From: Rhodococcus sp. ARC_M5
Lineage (GTDB): Bacteria; Actinomycetota; Actinomycetes; Mycobacteriales; Mycobacteriaceae
Assembly (NCBI RefSeq): GCF_022810405.1
Contig: NZ_JALGQE010000025.1
Location: 1-51,110 of the forward strand
Direction of reading: 5' to 3'
DNA: 51,110 bases
A program made the translations under genes and the position numbers. Below the pieces are notes generated by a model. That model saw only the letters and a list, made by a program, of their open reading frames with translations. It did not search any database and was not told where the DNA came from. Position 1 is the first letter of the stretch, and every line of letters begins with the position of its first letter. Positions 1 to 9,017 of the stretch are shown in pieces.

Positions 1-111
1 GTCGAGTCACTGTGAGAGGTAACTCGTTCATCACTACGCGATGGCCCACCCACAACACGGGTACGACACGCCCGAGCTGCGGCTACGCCGCCTCACCGAA
101 TGTCCACCACC

Positions 112-130
112 CCACGGGACTTACCCGTGG
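112..130. promoter_or_regulatory. Inverted repeat CCACGGG-N5-CCCGTGG
   Basis: Perfect 7-base arms separated by 5 bases, lying about 230 bases upstream of yrbEA. There is no T-tract after it, so it is not a clear terminator. It could be an operator or an RNA hairpin of an upstream transcript. Confidence 0.35.
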
Positions 131-247
131 AAGATCGCTCCCGGCTCGATCCGGGTCAAGGCTCTAAATCGAGATGGCTCCGTTCACTTGGGGACACGCC
201 AACCTCTCAGGTGATTAATCCGACGGGGATTACCCGAAACCATGTAC

Positions 248-266
248 CAGGTACTGCACGTACCTG
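248..266. promoter_or_regulatory. Perfect 19-bp inverted repeat, probable operator of mce locus 1
   Basis: CAGGTAC-TGCAC-GTACCTG: both 7-base arms match perfectly around a 5-base centre. It lies roughly 100 bases before the first mce gene, a usual place for a dimeric repressor site. Mce operons in mycobacteria are controlled by GntR- or TetR-type repressors (Mce1R, Mce3R, KstR). Which regulator acts here cannot be told, and no regulator gene adjoins the locus in this window. Confidence 0.5.
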
Positions 267-362
267 ATACTGTGCGAACACCTTATCGCGACGAGCTGCG
301 CAGACAGAAGAGGAGAGACCGGTATCTATACAGAAATTGCTGGTCGAGCGACAGCCAGTCTT

Positions 363-1121
363 GTGACCTTTGGAAATTCGATTGCCCTCGCCGGCCAGGC
401 ATTGCGGTGGGCCGTGCGCGATATTGTCACCGGACGGTTTCCGTTTCGGGAGTTTGTCACACAGACGTGGTTCGTCATCACCGTAACGACGTTGCCAGCG
501 ATCCTGGTCGCGATCCCGTTCGGCGTTATCGTCTCGGTGCAGGTCGGAAGTCTAACCCAGCAGGTCGGGGCCACATCTATCGCCGGAGCCGCCGGTGGAC
601 TCGGGATCATTCAGCAGGGGGCACCGATCGTCACCGCGCTCCTGCTCGGTGGTGCGGCAGGGTCGGCCATCGCCTCTGACCTTGGCGCACGCACCGTCCG
701 TGAAGAAATCGATGCCATGGAGACGCTCGGACTAAATTCGACACGTCGACTCGTCGCACCTCGATTCGTCGCGGTTCTCATCGTCGCTCCGATGTTATGC
801 ATGCTCATCGTGTTTACCGGTCTCGTGGCCGGCTACATCCTTAGCGTCAACGTCCAGGGCATCACGCCGGGGAGCTACGTCGCATCGTTCGCATCGTTCG
901 CATCATCGGCGGACATCCTTGTAGCGCTGATCAAGTCAGTGGTGTTCGGTCTCGTGGTCGTGACAATCGCGTGTCATCGGGGCCTGTCCACGAAAGGTGG
1001 CCCCAAAGGTGTGGCCACATCTGTCAACGCCACCGTGGTCCTAGGGGTAGTGGCGTGCTTCGTCATCAACGTGTTCATCACCCAACTGACCATCATGTTC
1101 GTCCCGCAGACCATCGGATGA
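363..1121 (+). CDS. yrbEA: YrbE/MlaE-family permease, first subunit (mce locus 1)
   Basis: Integral membrane permease of an Mce lipid importer; with YrbEB it forms the transmembrane channel of the ABC-type complex. The MlaE-family features are clear: a hydrophobic core of several helices and the conserved motif TVREEIDAMETLG near residues 110-122. The GTG at 363 is the only standard start in frame, but homology-like sequence (GRATASLVTFGNSIALAGQ) continues upstream of it and the good ribosome site at 307-318 is far away. The true start may be a rare ATC or ATT near 324-336. Family length is about 250-265 aa; this reads 252 aa. The gene is followed 10 bases later by yrbEB. Confidence 0.9.
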   Translation: MTFGNSIALAGQALRWAVRDIVTGRFPFREFVTQTWFVITVTTLPAILVAIPFGVIVSVQVGSLTQQVGATSIAGAAGGLGIIQQGAPIVTALLLGGAAGSAIASDLGARTVREEIDAMETLGLNSTRRLVAPRFVAVLIVAPMLCMLIVFTGLVAGYILSVNVQGITPGSYVASFASFASSADILVALIKSVVFGLVVVTIACHRGLSTKGGPKGVATSVNATVVLGVVACFVINVFITQLTIMFVPQTIG

Positions 1122-1131
1122 CGGAGAACAC

Positions 1132-1995
1132 GTGACCGCAGTACCATCCACCCGTTATAGTTTTGTTACTCGTCCGATCGTGCGTGCTGTGACACCCCTC
1201 GCTGAGGTCCCCGCGCAGCTCGGGCACATTACAACATTCACCATCGACACCGTCGCCGGAATTCGGCACGTCGCAACCACCTATCGACGACAGACGTTTT
1301 TATTCATACAGGAGTTTGCCTGGGGACGAGGCGCTGTACTGGTCGGCGGGGGTACCGCGATCGTGCTTGTGATTCTCGGAATGGCTGTCGGGGCGTCCAT
1401 CGGCATCCAGGGCTACGCCTCGCTAGACCTGGTCGGGATGGGGTCTCTTACGGGATTCATTTCGTCATACGCCAACACTCGAGAGTTGGCACCGATGATC
1501 GCCGCGATCGGTTTCGCAGCCCAGGCCGGCTGTCGCCTCACTGCGGAAATAGGTTCGATGCGTATCGCCGAAGAGATCGATGCGCTCGAGTCGATGGCGG
1601 TGCGGCCGATTCCGTACATCGTCAGCACGCGTGTGGTCGCGGCGATCACTACCATCATCCCCCTCTACATCGTAACGCTGATACTCAGTTTCGGCGCGGC
1701 CAAGCTGGTCGTCATCCTTTTACACGGCCAGTCGGGTGGCACCTATGACTTCTATTTCGATGCGTTCCTCAAACCGCAGGATTTGGCGTTCTCAGTAATC
1801 AAGGTCCTCGTTTTCGTGGTGTCGGTCGTCATCATCCACAGCTACCAGGGTTACTACGCCAGCGGCGGAGCAGAAGGCGTCGGCCGCGCGTCTGGTCGAG
1901 CGATCCGCAGCAGTCTCATCATCATCGTCGTGGAGGACATGATCTTAACCCTGTTGATGTGGGGTTTCGATTCGGGCGTCAAGATTTCGGGCTAG
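1132..1995 (+). CDS. yrbEB: YrbE/MlaE-family permease, second subunit (mce locus 1)
   Basis: Second permease subunit of the same importer, 287 aa, the usual length. It has an N-terminal amphipathic region, then membrane helices, and the family motif MRIAEEIDALESMAV around residues 143-157 that contacts the ATPase in MlaE-type transporters. The C-terminus keeps the conserved pattern in which YYASGGAEGVG precedes the last helix. Start GTG at 1132 follows a GGAGAA site closely. The stop at 1993-1995 is 8 bases before the mceA start, consistent with one transcript. Confidence 0.92.
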   Translation: MTAVPSTRYSFVTRPIVRAVTPLAEVPAQLGHITTFTIDTVAGIRHVATTYRRQTFLFIQEFAWGRGAVLVGGGTAIVLVILGMAVGASIGIQGYASLDLVGMGSLTGFISSYANTRELAPMIAAIGFAAQAGCRLTAEIGSMRIAEEIDALESMAVRPIPYIVSTRVVAAITTIIPLYIVTLILSFGAAKLVVILLHGQSGGTYDFYFDAFLKPQDLAFSVIKVLVFVVSVVIIHSYQGYYASGGAEGVGRASGRAIRSSLIIIVVEDMILTLLMWGFDSGVKISG

Positions 1996-2003
1996 GAGTT
2001 CAA

Positions 2004-3041
2004 GTGGCTGTATTTCAAGATCCATCAGGACGCGCGCCCTCACTGGCGAACTTGACCCTGCGCGGGATCGGGGTTCTCGTCGTAGTGACGGTTGCCGGCT
2101 ATCTTCTGGCGGGCAACGCGACCGGAAAATATGAAGACAACACGACAGTGACGATCACCACCGACGCGGTTGGTGACGGGTTGAAGGGCGGATCGGAGGT
2201 GAAGTATCGGGGCTTCACGGTGGGCAAGGTGTCCTCGGTGTCGGGGCGCGACCAAAGTGTAAATGTGAAAATCGAGCTCACCGGAGTGAACGACGACATC
2301 CGGTTGCGTCAGGGCATGGCCGTGAATTACACGTCCGCCAGCGCGCTGGGGCCGACGGCACTGGAGATTGTCGACCCCGGGCGGGGAGTCCTCATCCGTG
2401 ATGGCGGCAGCGTCTATGTGAGCAAGCTGCAGTCCGAACACACTTCGGTATCGACCCTGATTCGAAAACTCTCGAAGCTGGTCGATGCTCTCGATCAGCC
2501 GGCGTTCAATTCTGTGGTGAAGTTTGTCGTCGATGATTCCCAAACGTTTGCCGATGCCGGCCAGCTCATGTTCCAGATCGCGCAGCTCACTCGGGACGTT
2601 CAACAGCGGCCAGTGGGCCAGGATTTGGCGATCGCGGCAGACCTGTCCCAGGGCGTTGCCGACTTCATGACGCCGTTCGTTCCGGGCATCCTCATAAACG
2701 TCGACGTCGCTGACTTCTTCGCCACCGACGAGGCCATCAATCAGGCCACAGGCAACCTCAACAGCACCGGCGCGGTTCTGTTCGGGGGACTGGGAGGACT
2801 GTTGAGCGAAAACTACCCGGCGTTGAGTTCGGTACTGGACGTCGGCCTCGATCTGGCGAGGCCGGTCGCCAGATCGGCATCGGGACTCGCGCAGACCATT
2901 TACACCATCCCGCAGATCCTGGACAGCATCGACAACGCCACGCCGCAAGTCGGCGAGCGAGTACAACTTCAGGTCGCCCTGGTAGTGCAGACGTCACCTG
3001 CGCTGCAGAGCGCGCTTGCAGCAGGAGGACCAAGAAGATGA
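2004..3041 (+). CDS. mceA: Mce-family substrate-binding protein MceA (mce locus 1)
   Basis: Cell-envelope MCE-domain protein, one of six (A-F) thought to assemble into a hexameric tube carrying hydrophobic substrates across the periplasm-like space to the YrbE channel. An N-terminal membrane anchor (about residues 15-37) is followed by an MCE/MlaD domain with the typical pattern GSEVKYRGFTVGKVSSV, then a helical region. I chose GTG 2004 because TAGGAG lies 6 bases upstream; an in-frame ATG at 1959 would overlap yrbEB. At 345 aa it is shorter than many MceA proteins and lacks a long C-terminal tail. Its TGA overlaps the ATG of mceB (ATGA). Confidence 0.88.
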   Translation: MAVFQDPSGRAPSLANLTLRGIGVLVVVTVAGYLLAGNATGKYEDNTTVTITTDAVGDGLKGGSEVKYRGFTVGKVSSVSGRDQSVNVKIELTGVNDDIRLRQGMAVNYTSASALGPTALEIVDPGRGVLIRDGGSVYVSKLQSEHTSVSTLIRKLSKLVDALDQPAFNSVVKFVVDDSQTFADAGQLMFQIAQLTRDVQQRPVGQDLAIAADLSQGVADFMTPFVPGILINVDVADFFATDEAINQATGNLNSTGAVLFGGLGGLLSENYPALSSVLDVGLDLARPVARSASGLAQTIYTIPQILDSIDNATPQVGERVQLQVALVVQTSPALQSALAAGGPRR

Positions 3042-4045
3042 AGCTCAAGTCGTTAATTCCCACCATCGTCAAGATCGTCGCGTTCGCCGCAGTCATCGGC
3101 GTTCTCACCTACGTGATCATCGCCATCCTCGAACCCAGCTCGGACGGAGCGAGTTCTGAACGGTCTGCGGTCTTCTCCGATGCATCTGGGCTCAAGCCTC
3201 GCGACGGTGTGCGTTTGGCGGGAGTAAAGGTCGGTTATGTGACGGCGATCGGCCTGAAAGGGCCCACCGCGGTCGTTCATTTCCAACTGAACAACGACGT
3301 CGCGATCACGTCGAGCACCACCGCCGCCGTGCGTTATCAGAATCTTCTCGGACAGCGATATGTCGAATTGATCGGTGCGGCACAGGGAAAGACACAGGGG
3401 GCGGCGCTCACACAGGTGGCACTCGACAAGACCGTTCCCTCATTTGATGTGTCCACCTTGTTCAACGGGTTCAAGCCGGTGTTCGACACGCTTAACGCCG
3501 ACGAGATCAATGAACTGCAGTCCAACTTGTTGCGCGTTGCTCAAGGTGATGGGAGGGGTATATCGCCTGTTCTGGAGCAGGTCGCCAACATCACCGCCTA
3601 CGGGGACCAGCGGTCTGAGATCATCACGAATATCGTGACGAGTCTCGGCCAGGTCTCCGACCAACTCGAAGGCCGCTCGGCGCAGCTGGTCGAACTCGTC
3701 GACCAGCTGGGATCGATCGTCGACGCCTTCAGCCGCGTGAGTGACCGGTTGCGGGAGTCGCTGGGCGAGGTCAACCGGTCCATGGAGAAAACTGTCATCG
3801 CCGGGGAGCAACTTGACTCAACGTACGACCAGAGTTTCGCGACGATCTATCAGCGTCTGGCGCGAGAACCCGGGGAGTTGGAGGGGCTGCTGAATGGCGC
3901 GATACTGCTCAAGCCCCTTATGGACTCGCTGAACGCTTCGACGAATTCCACGCCGAGTGAGGCACGATGTTCGAAAGGCCTTCTGCCCCTGCCGGATACA
4001 GCCACGATTGCGCTTATGGGGCAACGATTGGTGGTGTGTAAGTGA
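3038..4045 (+). CDS. mceB: Mce-family protein MceB (mce locus 1)
   Basis: Second MCE-domain protein, 335 aa. One N-terminal membrane helix (about residues 9-31) is followed by the MCE domain, recognisable from SGLKPRDGVRLAGVKVGYV and the later LLGQRYVELIG segment, then a coiled, Gln/Asp-rich helical region that forms the tube wall in studied Mce complexes. It begins inside the mceA stop codon and ends with GTGA shared with mceC. These couplings argue for equal production of all six subunits. Confidence 0.88.
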   Translation: MKLKSLIPTIVKIVAFAAVIGVLTYVIIAILEPSSDGASSERSAVFSDASGLKPRDGVRLAGVKVGYVTAIGLKGPTAVVHFQLNNDVAITSSTTAAVRYQNLLGQRYVELIGAAQGKTQGAALTQVALDKTVPSFDVSTLFNGFKPVFDTLNADEINELQSNLLRVAQGDGRGISPVLEQVANITAYGDQRSEIITNIVTSLGQVSDQLEGRSAQLVELVDQLGSIVDAFSRVSDRLRESLGEVNRSMEKTVIAGEQLDSTYDQSFATIYQRLAREPGELEGLLNGAILLKPLMDSLNASTNSTPSEARCSKGLLPLPDTATIALMGQRLVVCK

Positions 4046-5037
4046 GGTTGTTCAGTCGAAATCGACCGCATCACCAGTCCGAACGCAGACGCGACCTCAT
4101 CGTCGCCGCTGTGGTGGTGGTGACCGTGGTGGTCGGTCTGGTAATCGCCGGGACCGTGTATATCGCACCGCCCGGCCAAAAGGTGTACTCGGCTCAACTG
4201 GTCAACACCGGAGGGCTGGAGTCGGGTGATCAGGTGCGTATAGCGGGGATAAGACAGGGAACGGTGTCGTCGGTGGACCTCGCGGGAACGTTTATCACAG
4301 TCGAATTTCGACTCGACGACTCAGTGCCAGTCCGTTCGGATGCCACCGCAGCGGTTCGCCTGATCACGCCGATCGGCGGGCGAGTTCTCGATCTGGACCC
4401 AGGGTCAGGACCGACCTCGCTGTCGGGGGCGATCCCCCTTGTTCAGACATCGAGTACTTACGACATTTCGGACACGCTCGAGACGACGACGCCGGTGTTC
4501 CGCGATGTAAAGGGCGTCGATCTCCGTCAGACTGCGTCGCTGCTGCAGAATGCGTTCTCCGACGGCAACACAAACATTCCCGACGCACTGAGGAACACCA
4601 GCAGTTTGATGGAACTCTTAGAGCGACAGTACGGTCAGCTCGACAAAGCGGTCGCTCTATCCGATGAATACGTCAACGCTTTCGCCGATCAAAAACAGGT
4701 GCTGGTCGACTTTCTCCGTCAACTCAGCTTCCTTGCCAGTACGCTGGGACCTGATATCGATAACGTCCGCGGCGGGTTCGACCTTCTCAGTCGTCTGTTC
4801 AAACTTCTCACGAGGCCGCTCGTGGCTTACAGCGATGGAATCGAACCGTCTGTCCAACAATACAAGACGCTCCTCGACAAGGTGTCGTCAGAGCTGCCAG
4901 GCTACTCCGATGCCCTGGCCCAGGTTGATCAGATCACTCAGCGCCTCGGCGTCCTCCTCCAGGCGCCGGTCGGTGCGTCGACTACCACAGAACCAGAGGT
5001 TCGTGTGTGCATTCCGAGTGGTGACGACAAATGTTGA
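4042..5037 (+). CDS. mceC: Mce-family protein MceC (mce locus 1)
   Basis: Third MCE-domain protein, 331 aa, starting at a GTG that shares bases with the mceB stop. The basic N-terminus (RNRPHHQSERRR) precedes a membrane helix, then the MCE domain with SGDQVRIAGIRQGTVSSV, and a helical region. The C-terminus ends in a Cys-containing segment (VRVCIPSGDDKC), common in MceB/C proteins. Seven-base overlap with mceD. Confidence 0.88.
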   Translation: MRLFSRNRPHHQSERRRDLIVAAVVVVTVVVGLVIAGTVYIAPPGQKVYSAQLVNTGGLESGDQVRIAGIRQGTVSSVDLAGTFITVEFRLDDSVPVRSDATAAVRLITPIGGRVLDLDPGSGPTSLSGAIPLVQTSSTYDISDTLETTTPVFRDVKGVDLRQTASLLQNAFSDGNTNIPDALRNTSSLMELLERQYGQLDKAVALSDEYVNAFADQKQVLVDFLRQLSFLASTLGPDIDNVRGGFDLLSRLFKLLTRPLVAYSDGIEPSVQQYKTLLDKVSSELPGYSDALAQVDQITQRLGVLLQAPVGASTTTEPEVRVCIPSGDDKC

Positions 5038-6080
5038 CTACATGGATCCGAAGACTGTTGCTCCTGATCGCCGTGGTGGTTGTGGTGGTCGCTAGTGTGG
5101 AAATAGGGGGGAGGGTGTCCGACGACACGCGCTCCCTGTGTGCCGAGTTCACCGACGCATCGGGCCTCTTCGAAGGCAACACAGTAGCCATGCTCGGCAA
5201 GAAGATAGGCAGCGTCGTCGGGGTGCACCAGAATAGTGATCAGTCCGGTGTAAGGATCGACATGCGGATCGACAAGAGCGTTCCGCTGCCCGCCGACGTC
5301 GGCGCGACTCTGGTGTCGACATCCATCGTGACCGAACGTCAAATCGAGTTCACCAAGCCGTACTCTGATGGAGCCCGATACGAGACGGATCAGTGCATTC
5401 CGTTGAGTAAGACGAGAACCCCGCTGGGAATCAGTCAGACGCTCGACTCGATCAGCAACTTGTCCGAGGACCTGGTCAAGGACAACGGCAGGAACACCGA
5501 CGCGATCTTGCAGTCCCTCGAGCTCGTCTCCCGCAATCTAGAAGGAACGCAGGGTGACGTGGCCGGGATCATCAAGGACTCAGCCACGCTCATCGACGAC
5601 CCGGCAAAGCGGGATATGCAGATTCGCAGCATCGTCGGGAACCTCGCCGCACTGACGGGGGTGGCAACCGAGAACGACAAAGAGGTGACCGCCCTCTTCG
5701 ACAACTTCGTAGGTGCCATCGAGGTCATCATCGCGTTCGGCCAGACCTTCGGCTCGGCAGTCGAGTACGCGGGGACGTTCGTTCCGATCCTCTCGAGGTT
5801 CGCAACAGATTTCGGTCCCCCGATATTCGCGATCGGTGATGCTGCCGTTCCGCTCATCGCCGACATGGGAGAGCAGCCGGACATGGTGGTAGCGATCGCA
5901 GCCCGCACGGCAGACCTCATCGTGAAACACCCCGATGCCAAGTCAATTGTGCAGGCGTTCGCAGTGTCGCTGCCTTTGCGAAGCCTGGTCGGTGGCTGCG
6001 CCGCGCCGGTGGCAAACGGAGTCTGCGGGTCCAGCGATGTATCGAGGACGATCGCAGGGATGATGGGGGGAGGGGCCTGA
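5031..6080 (+). CDS. mceD: Mce-family protein MceD (mce locus 1)
   Basis: Fourth MCE-domain protein, 349 aa. The N-terminus has a membrane anchor with a Val-rich run (LLLIAVVVVVVASVEIG). The MCE domain follows, with the family's LFEGNTVAMLGKKIGSVVGV segment, then a helical domain ending in a short Gly/Met tail. ATG 5031 overlaps the mceC end; TTG 5034 is an alternative. The stop overlaps mceE by one base. Confidence 0.87.
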   Translation: MLTTWIRRLLLLIAVVVVVVASVEIGGRVSDDTRSLCAEFTDASGLFEGNTVAMLGKKIGSVVGVHQNSDQSGVRIDMRIDKSVPLPADVGATLVSTSIVTERQIEFTKPYSDGARYETDQCIPLSKTRTPLGISQTLDSISNLSEDLVKDNGRNTDAILQSLELVSRNLEGTQGDVAGIIKDSATLIDDPAKRDMQIRSIVGNLAALTGVATENDKEVTALFDNFVGAIEVIIAFGQTFGSAVEYAGTFVPILSRFATDFGPPIFAIGDAAVPLIADMGEQPDMVVAIAARTADLIVKHPDAKSIVQAFAVSLPLRSLVGGCAAPVANGVCGSSDVSRTIAGMMGGGA

Positions 6081-7117
6081 TGATCTCGGTCAATCGCGCA
6101 TGCCTCGGACCCATGGTGGTCGCACTGATGGCAACGATAGTTTTCGTGACATCGTGTGGGATCAACGCCGACAATCCGCCGACGATAGCGACCTCCGACG
6201 CGGACGGTTACGACATCCAGATGGAGTTCACCAGCGCACTCAACTTGCCTGCCCTCGCAAAAGTTCTCTCGGGGGGAATCAGCGTCGGGTTCGTCGAAGA
6301 TGTCACGTACGAGAACGGGCATGCGGTCGTGAAAGCTCGCATCGACAACACGACTCAGCTGCCGGGGGAATCGCGGGCTGAGCTGCGTCAGGACACTCTC
6401 CTTGGTGAGATCTACGTTGCCATCCTTCCCCCAGCCGAGCCGTCGACGGGTGCCTTGCTGCGGTCGGGTTCGGTGATCCCGTTGGCACGGACCGAGCCGG
6501 CAGCAAATGTCGAGGACGTCATGCGCGGGATGTCGAATGTCCTCGGGGGCGGTGAGCTCGACAAGATCCACACCGCGATCTCGACATTGAACACCACGTT
6601 CCCCAAGGACTTGCAGCAATTCGACGCCCTATACCAGACAACGCTGGAGACCGTCTCGGAGGTCTCCTCGAATACCGACAAACTCGACGTAGTGTTGAGG
6701 TCGGCGGATCAGACTCTGAAAGTGATCTTGGACGATCCGTCGGGAATCGACCGGATGCTGACCAAGGGCGGACGCAACTTTTCTGGCCTCGGCTACTCCC
6801 TGATCGAGGTCGCGTTACTCATCGCCAACTTGCGTGATTTCGCAGTGTCCGCGGGCAGGATCGTGGATCCGGAGTACTTACGGATAAAGGAGTCAGTGGC
6901 CGGGATCGCCCCGGTGATCGATTCGATCGCCAACTCCGACATCTACTCGAAGTCCGTCACGGAGCAGGCAACGAGCGTCATCCGCGACAAACTCATTCCA
7001 TTCGTGCGGTCGCCCGACATTAACCTCTCGGACATCTCCATCGATGGTCGGGACCTAGCGCGGCGTGACGCCGAATCCTTCATAACCGTGTTGAGATCAA
7101 TCGGAATGATGCCGTGA
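6080..7117 (+). CDS. mceE: Mce-family lipoprotein MceE (LprK type, mce locus 1)
   Basis: Fifth MCE-domain protein, 345 aa, and the only lipoprotein of the set. The signal peptide ends in a lipobox VTSC with the modified Cys at residue 26. The MCE domain follows (LAKVLSGGISVGFVEDV region), then helices. Being fifth in the A-F order and lipid-anchored matches the LprK/MceE subunit of mycobacterial loci. The start has a strong purine run (GGGGGGAGGGG) just upstream. GTGA overlap with mceF. Confidence 0.9.
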   Translation: MISVNRACLGPMVVALMATIVFVTSCGINADNPPTIATSDADGYDIQMEFTSALNLPALAKVLSGGISVGFVEDVTYENGHAVVKARIDNTTQLPGESRAELRQDTLLGEIYVAILPPAEPSTGALLRSGSVIPLARTEPAANVEDVMRGMSNVLGGGELDKIHTAISTLNTTFPKDLQQFDALYQTTLETVSEVSSNTDKLDVVLRSADQTLKVILDDPSGIDRMLTKGGRNFSGLGYSLIEVALLIANLRDFAVSAGRIVDPEYLRIKESVAGIAPVIDSIANSDIYSKSVTEQATSVIRDKLIPFVRSPDINLSDISIDGRDLARRDAESFITVLRSIGMMP

Positions 7118-8073
7118 ACCGCAGCAGCACGCTCATATCGATACTGGCTCTCGCCGTCGTGTTCGTCGTAGGGCTCGGCTACCTCGTCGTCGGCGTGGCA
7201 CACATCAACCCCACCCGCTCCGAGTACTCCTTAACCGCCATCATCGACAGCTCAGGCGGTCTGCTGGACACATCGCCGGTGATGGTGCGGGGGGTACCCG
7301 TCGGAAAGGTGTCCTCGATCAACGTCGCGGATTCGGCAATTAAGGTCGAGATGACGATTGATTCCGACCACAAGATCCCCCAGGACAGCGAGATGTCTAT
7401 CCAGAATCTGTCGCTCGCGGGGGAACAGTACATCAACTTCGTGCCCGCGGGCACGGCAACCGGTGGGTACTTCGATAACGGAGACGTGGTGCCCGCGGAC
7501 GCGGTGCACGTGTCGCAATCGGTTCCCCAGGTGTTGCCAAAGTTGGCTGCAGTGGCAGATGGGCTCGACCCGGAATCGATCGAGTCCATCAACAAGACCG
7601 TCGCCGAGGCCGTCGCCGGACGGCAGGACGACCTCGACACGATCGGCGACATGATGCACCGTGTAGTCGATTTCGTCGGCAAAGATGGGTCCGTCCGGGT
7701 GACCGCAGACAACGCCGAGTTCCTGCTCGGCCTCTTGGCCGATGCCGGGGACGTCCTCAGTACGGCATCTGTACGCACCCCTGACGCCGTGAACGGGCTG
7801 GCGCGGATTCAACGGGCGTTCATCAGGTTCACAACCACCTCGTACGACAAGTGGCCTCCCGTGTTGAAGCTTGTGGAAAAGCTCAACGGCTATATTCAGA
7901 TCCTGCAGCCGGATCTGCTGACGATCACCCGGGCGGTGAAACCGGCGACCGAGAAAGTTGCCGACACATACGTCGACTTCGGGTCGATCGGCGACCTCCT
8001 CGGCCGGACTTTCCCGGCGTCGCGACCAGGTCGCGCCGAGGTCCCCGTCACCGTGTCGCCGCCACTACGGTGA
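7114..8073 (+). CDS. mceF: Mce-family protein MceF (mce locus 1)
   Basis: Sixth MCE-domain protein, 319 aa. N-terminal membrane helix (about residues 7-29), then the MCE domain with SPVMVRGVPVGKVSSI and the LAGEQYINFVPAG strand, then a helical domain. It is short for an MceF: many have 400-550 aa with a Pro-rich tail, and that tail is missing here. GTG start overlaps the mceE stop. The mam gene follows after 48 bases. Confidence 0.88.
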   Translation: MNRSSTLISILALAVVFVVGLGYLVVGVAHINPTRSEYSLTAIIDSSGGLLDTSPVMVRGVPVGKVSSINVADSAIKVEMTIDSDHKIPQDSEMSIQNLSLAGEQYINFVPAGTATGGYFDNGDVVPADAVHVSQSVPQVLPKLAAVADGLDPESIESINKTVAEAVAGRQDDLDTIGDMMHRVVDFVGKDGSVRVTADNAEFLLGLLADAGDVLSTASVRTPDAVNGLARIQRAFIRFTTTSYDKWPPVLKLVEKLNGYIQILQPDLLTITRAVKPATEKVADTYVDFGSIGDLLGRTFPASRPGRAEVPVTVSPPLR

Positions 8074-8121
8074 CGCCCCGTCCGCAAGCGACTGTCACCG
8101 TTATTACACAGAAGGTCCCAC

Positions 8122-8817
8122 ATGACAAATGACGACCGAACGAAACCGCACCCCGAGCCCACTGAAGTCGAGGACAGCGCGGCCGCAGCGACGCCGGATG
8201 GCGATCTACTGATGGACGAAAACGCCCCAGCCGCGTCCGCCGTAGCCACGGCTGGGGCTGGAGACAGCGACGTCGACCCCCCCTCGCCAGGTGGGCACCG
8301 CTGGTCAGCATCGCCGCGATCACGTGCCGTGGTGGTTTCGGCCGTGATCGTGGTGCTCGCTGTGCTGGCCGGCGTGTTCGCCTACCTCTACCTCGAGGCC
8401 GACGAAGCGAAGTCGGTATTGGAAAACGACGCCGCGCAACGGGCCGCCGCGGCGAAGGCCGCCTCGGATTACACGACCAGATCCCTGACCTACAGCTACC
8501 AGAACACCGACGCCTTTTTCGCGGCAGTCAAAGAGGACGCGGGTGAGGCTCTAGTCAAGCGGTACGACGAGGTTCGGCCGACGCTGACCCAGATTATCCA
8601 GCAGGCCCAGGTGCAGGCGTCGGGACGCGTTCTGGCCACCAGCGTCACCGGTGAAACCGGTGACGCCGACGGAGAATACACGGTGATGGTCTTCGCGAGC
8701 CAGAAGACGCAGAACGTGCAGAATCCACAACCGAGTGAACTGCCGACATTGTTGAAGGTGGTCGTGACGAAAACCGCCCAGGGCTGGCAGATTCAGGACT
8801 ATGGCCCAGCTGAATGA
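8122..8817 (+). CDS. Mce-associated membrane (Mam) protein, mce locus 1
   Basis: Accessory Mce protein of 231 aa. An acidic, Ala-rich cytoplasmic N-terminus (residues 1-70) leads to one membrane helix (about 73-92, VVSAVIVVLAVLAGVFAYLY). An outside domain of the SnoaL/VirB8-like fold typical of Mam proteins follows, with the pattern in which the TRSLTYSYQNTD segment precedes the late TKTAQGWQIQDYG strand. In mycobacteria such proteins (OmamA, Mam) stabilise Mce complexes. It is the last gene of the locus; I see no clear terminator after it. The 148 bases between its stop and the IS3 element hold no recognisable gene. Confidence 0.85.
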   Translation: MTNDDRTKPHPEPTEVEDSAAAATPDGDLLMDENAPAASAVATAGAGDSDVDPPSPGGHRWSASPRSRAVVVSAVIVVLAVLAGVFAYLYLEADEAKSVLENDAAQRAAAAKAASDYTTRSLTYSYQNTDAFFAAVKEDAGEALVKRYDEVRPTLTQIIQQAQVQASGRVLATSVTGETGDADGEYTVMVFASQKTQNVQNPQPSELPTLLKVVVTKTAQGWQIQDYGPAE

Positions 8818-9017
8818 GACGGCTGCTCCGCAGAAGGAGTTCCACGAAGAGCAAGATGCAGGACGGTACTCATTCTTCGACGCGGTCGCAGATGTCGGCG
8901 GGGTCGACGCCGGTGAGGAGTTGGGTGATCTCTTCGGGTGGCGGGTGCCCCCTCGATCGGGTCAGTGATCCGTCCCGGTGTTTCCGGAGGGTTCGTCTCA
9001 GGGAAAGATGAAACCTC

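Larger units (their letters stand above)
1..362. other. Non-coding region upstream of mce locus 1, rich in inverted repeats
   Basis: No convincing gene is seen here. The stretch holds several perfect or near-perfect inverted repeats: CCACGGG/CCCGTGG (112-130), CCCGG/CCGGG around 139-154, and the 19-bp repeat at 248-266 annotated separately. A purine-rich AGAAGAGGAGAG at 307-318 looks like a ribosome binding site, but no ATG, GTG or TTG follows it in the yrbEA frame at normal spacing. The region probably carries the promoter and control sites of the mce operon; that is inference. Confidence 0.5.

Noticed and set aside
8814..9017. Short frame after the mam gene that might be a small mce gene
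   Set aside because: It runs into the IS3 end, has no ribosome site, and its composition looks non-coding. A minus-strand frame ending at 8870 (EEITQLLTGVDPADICDRVEE) was also considered, but no family was recognised.
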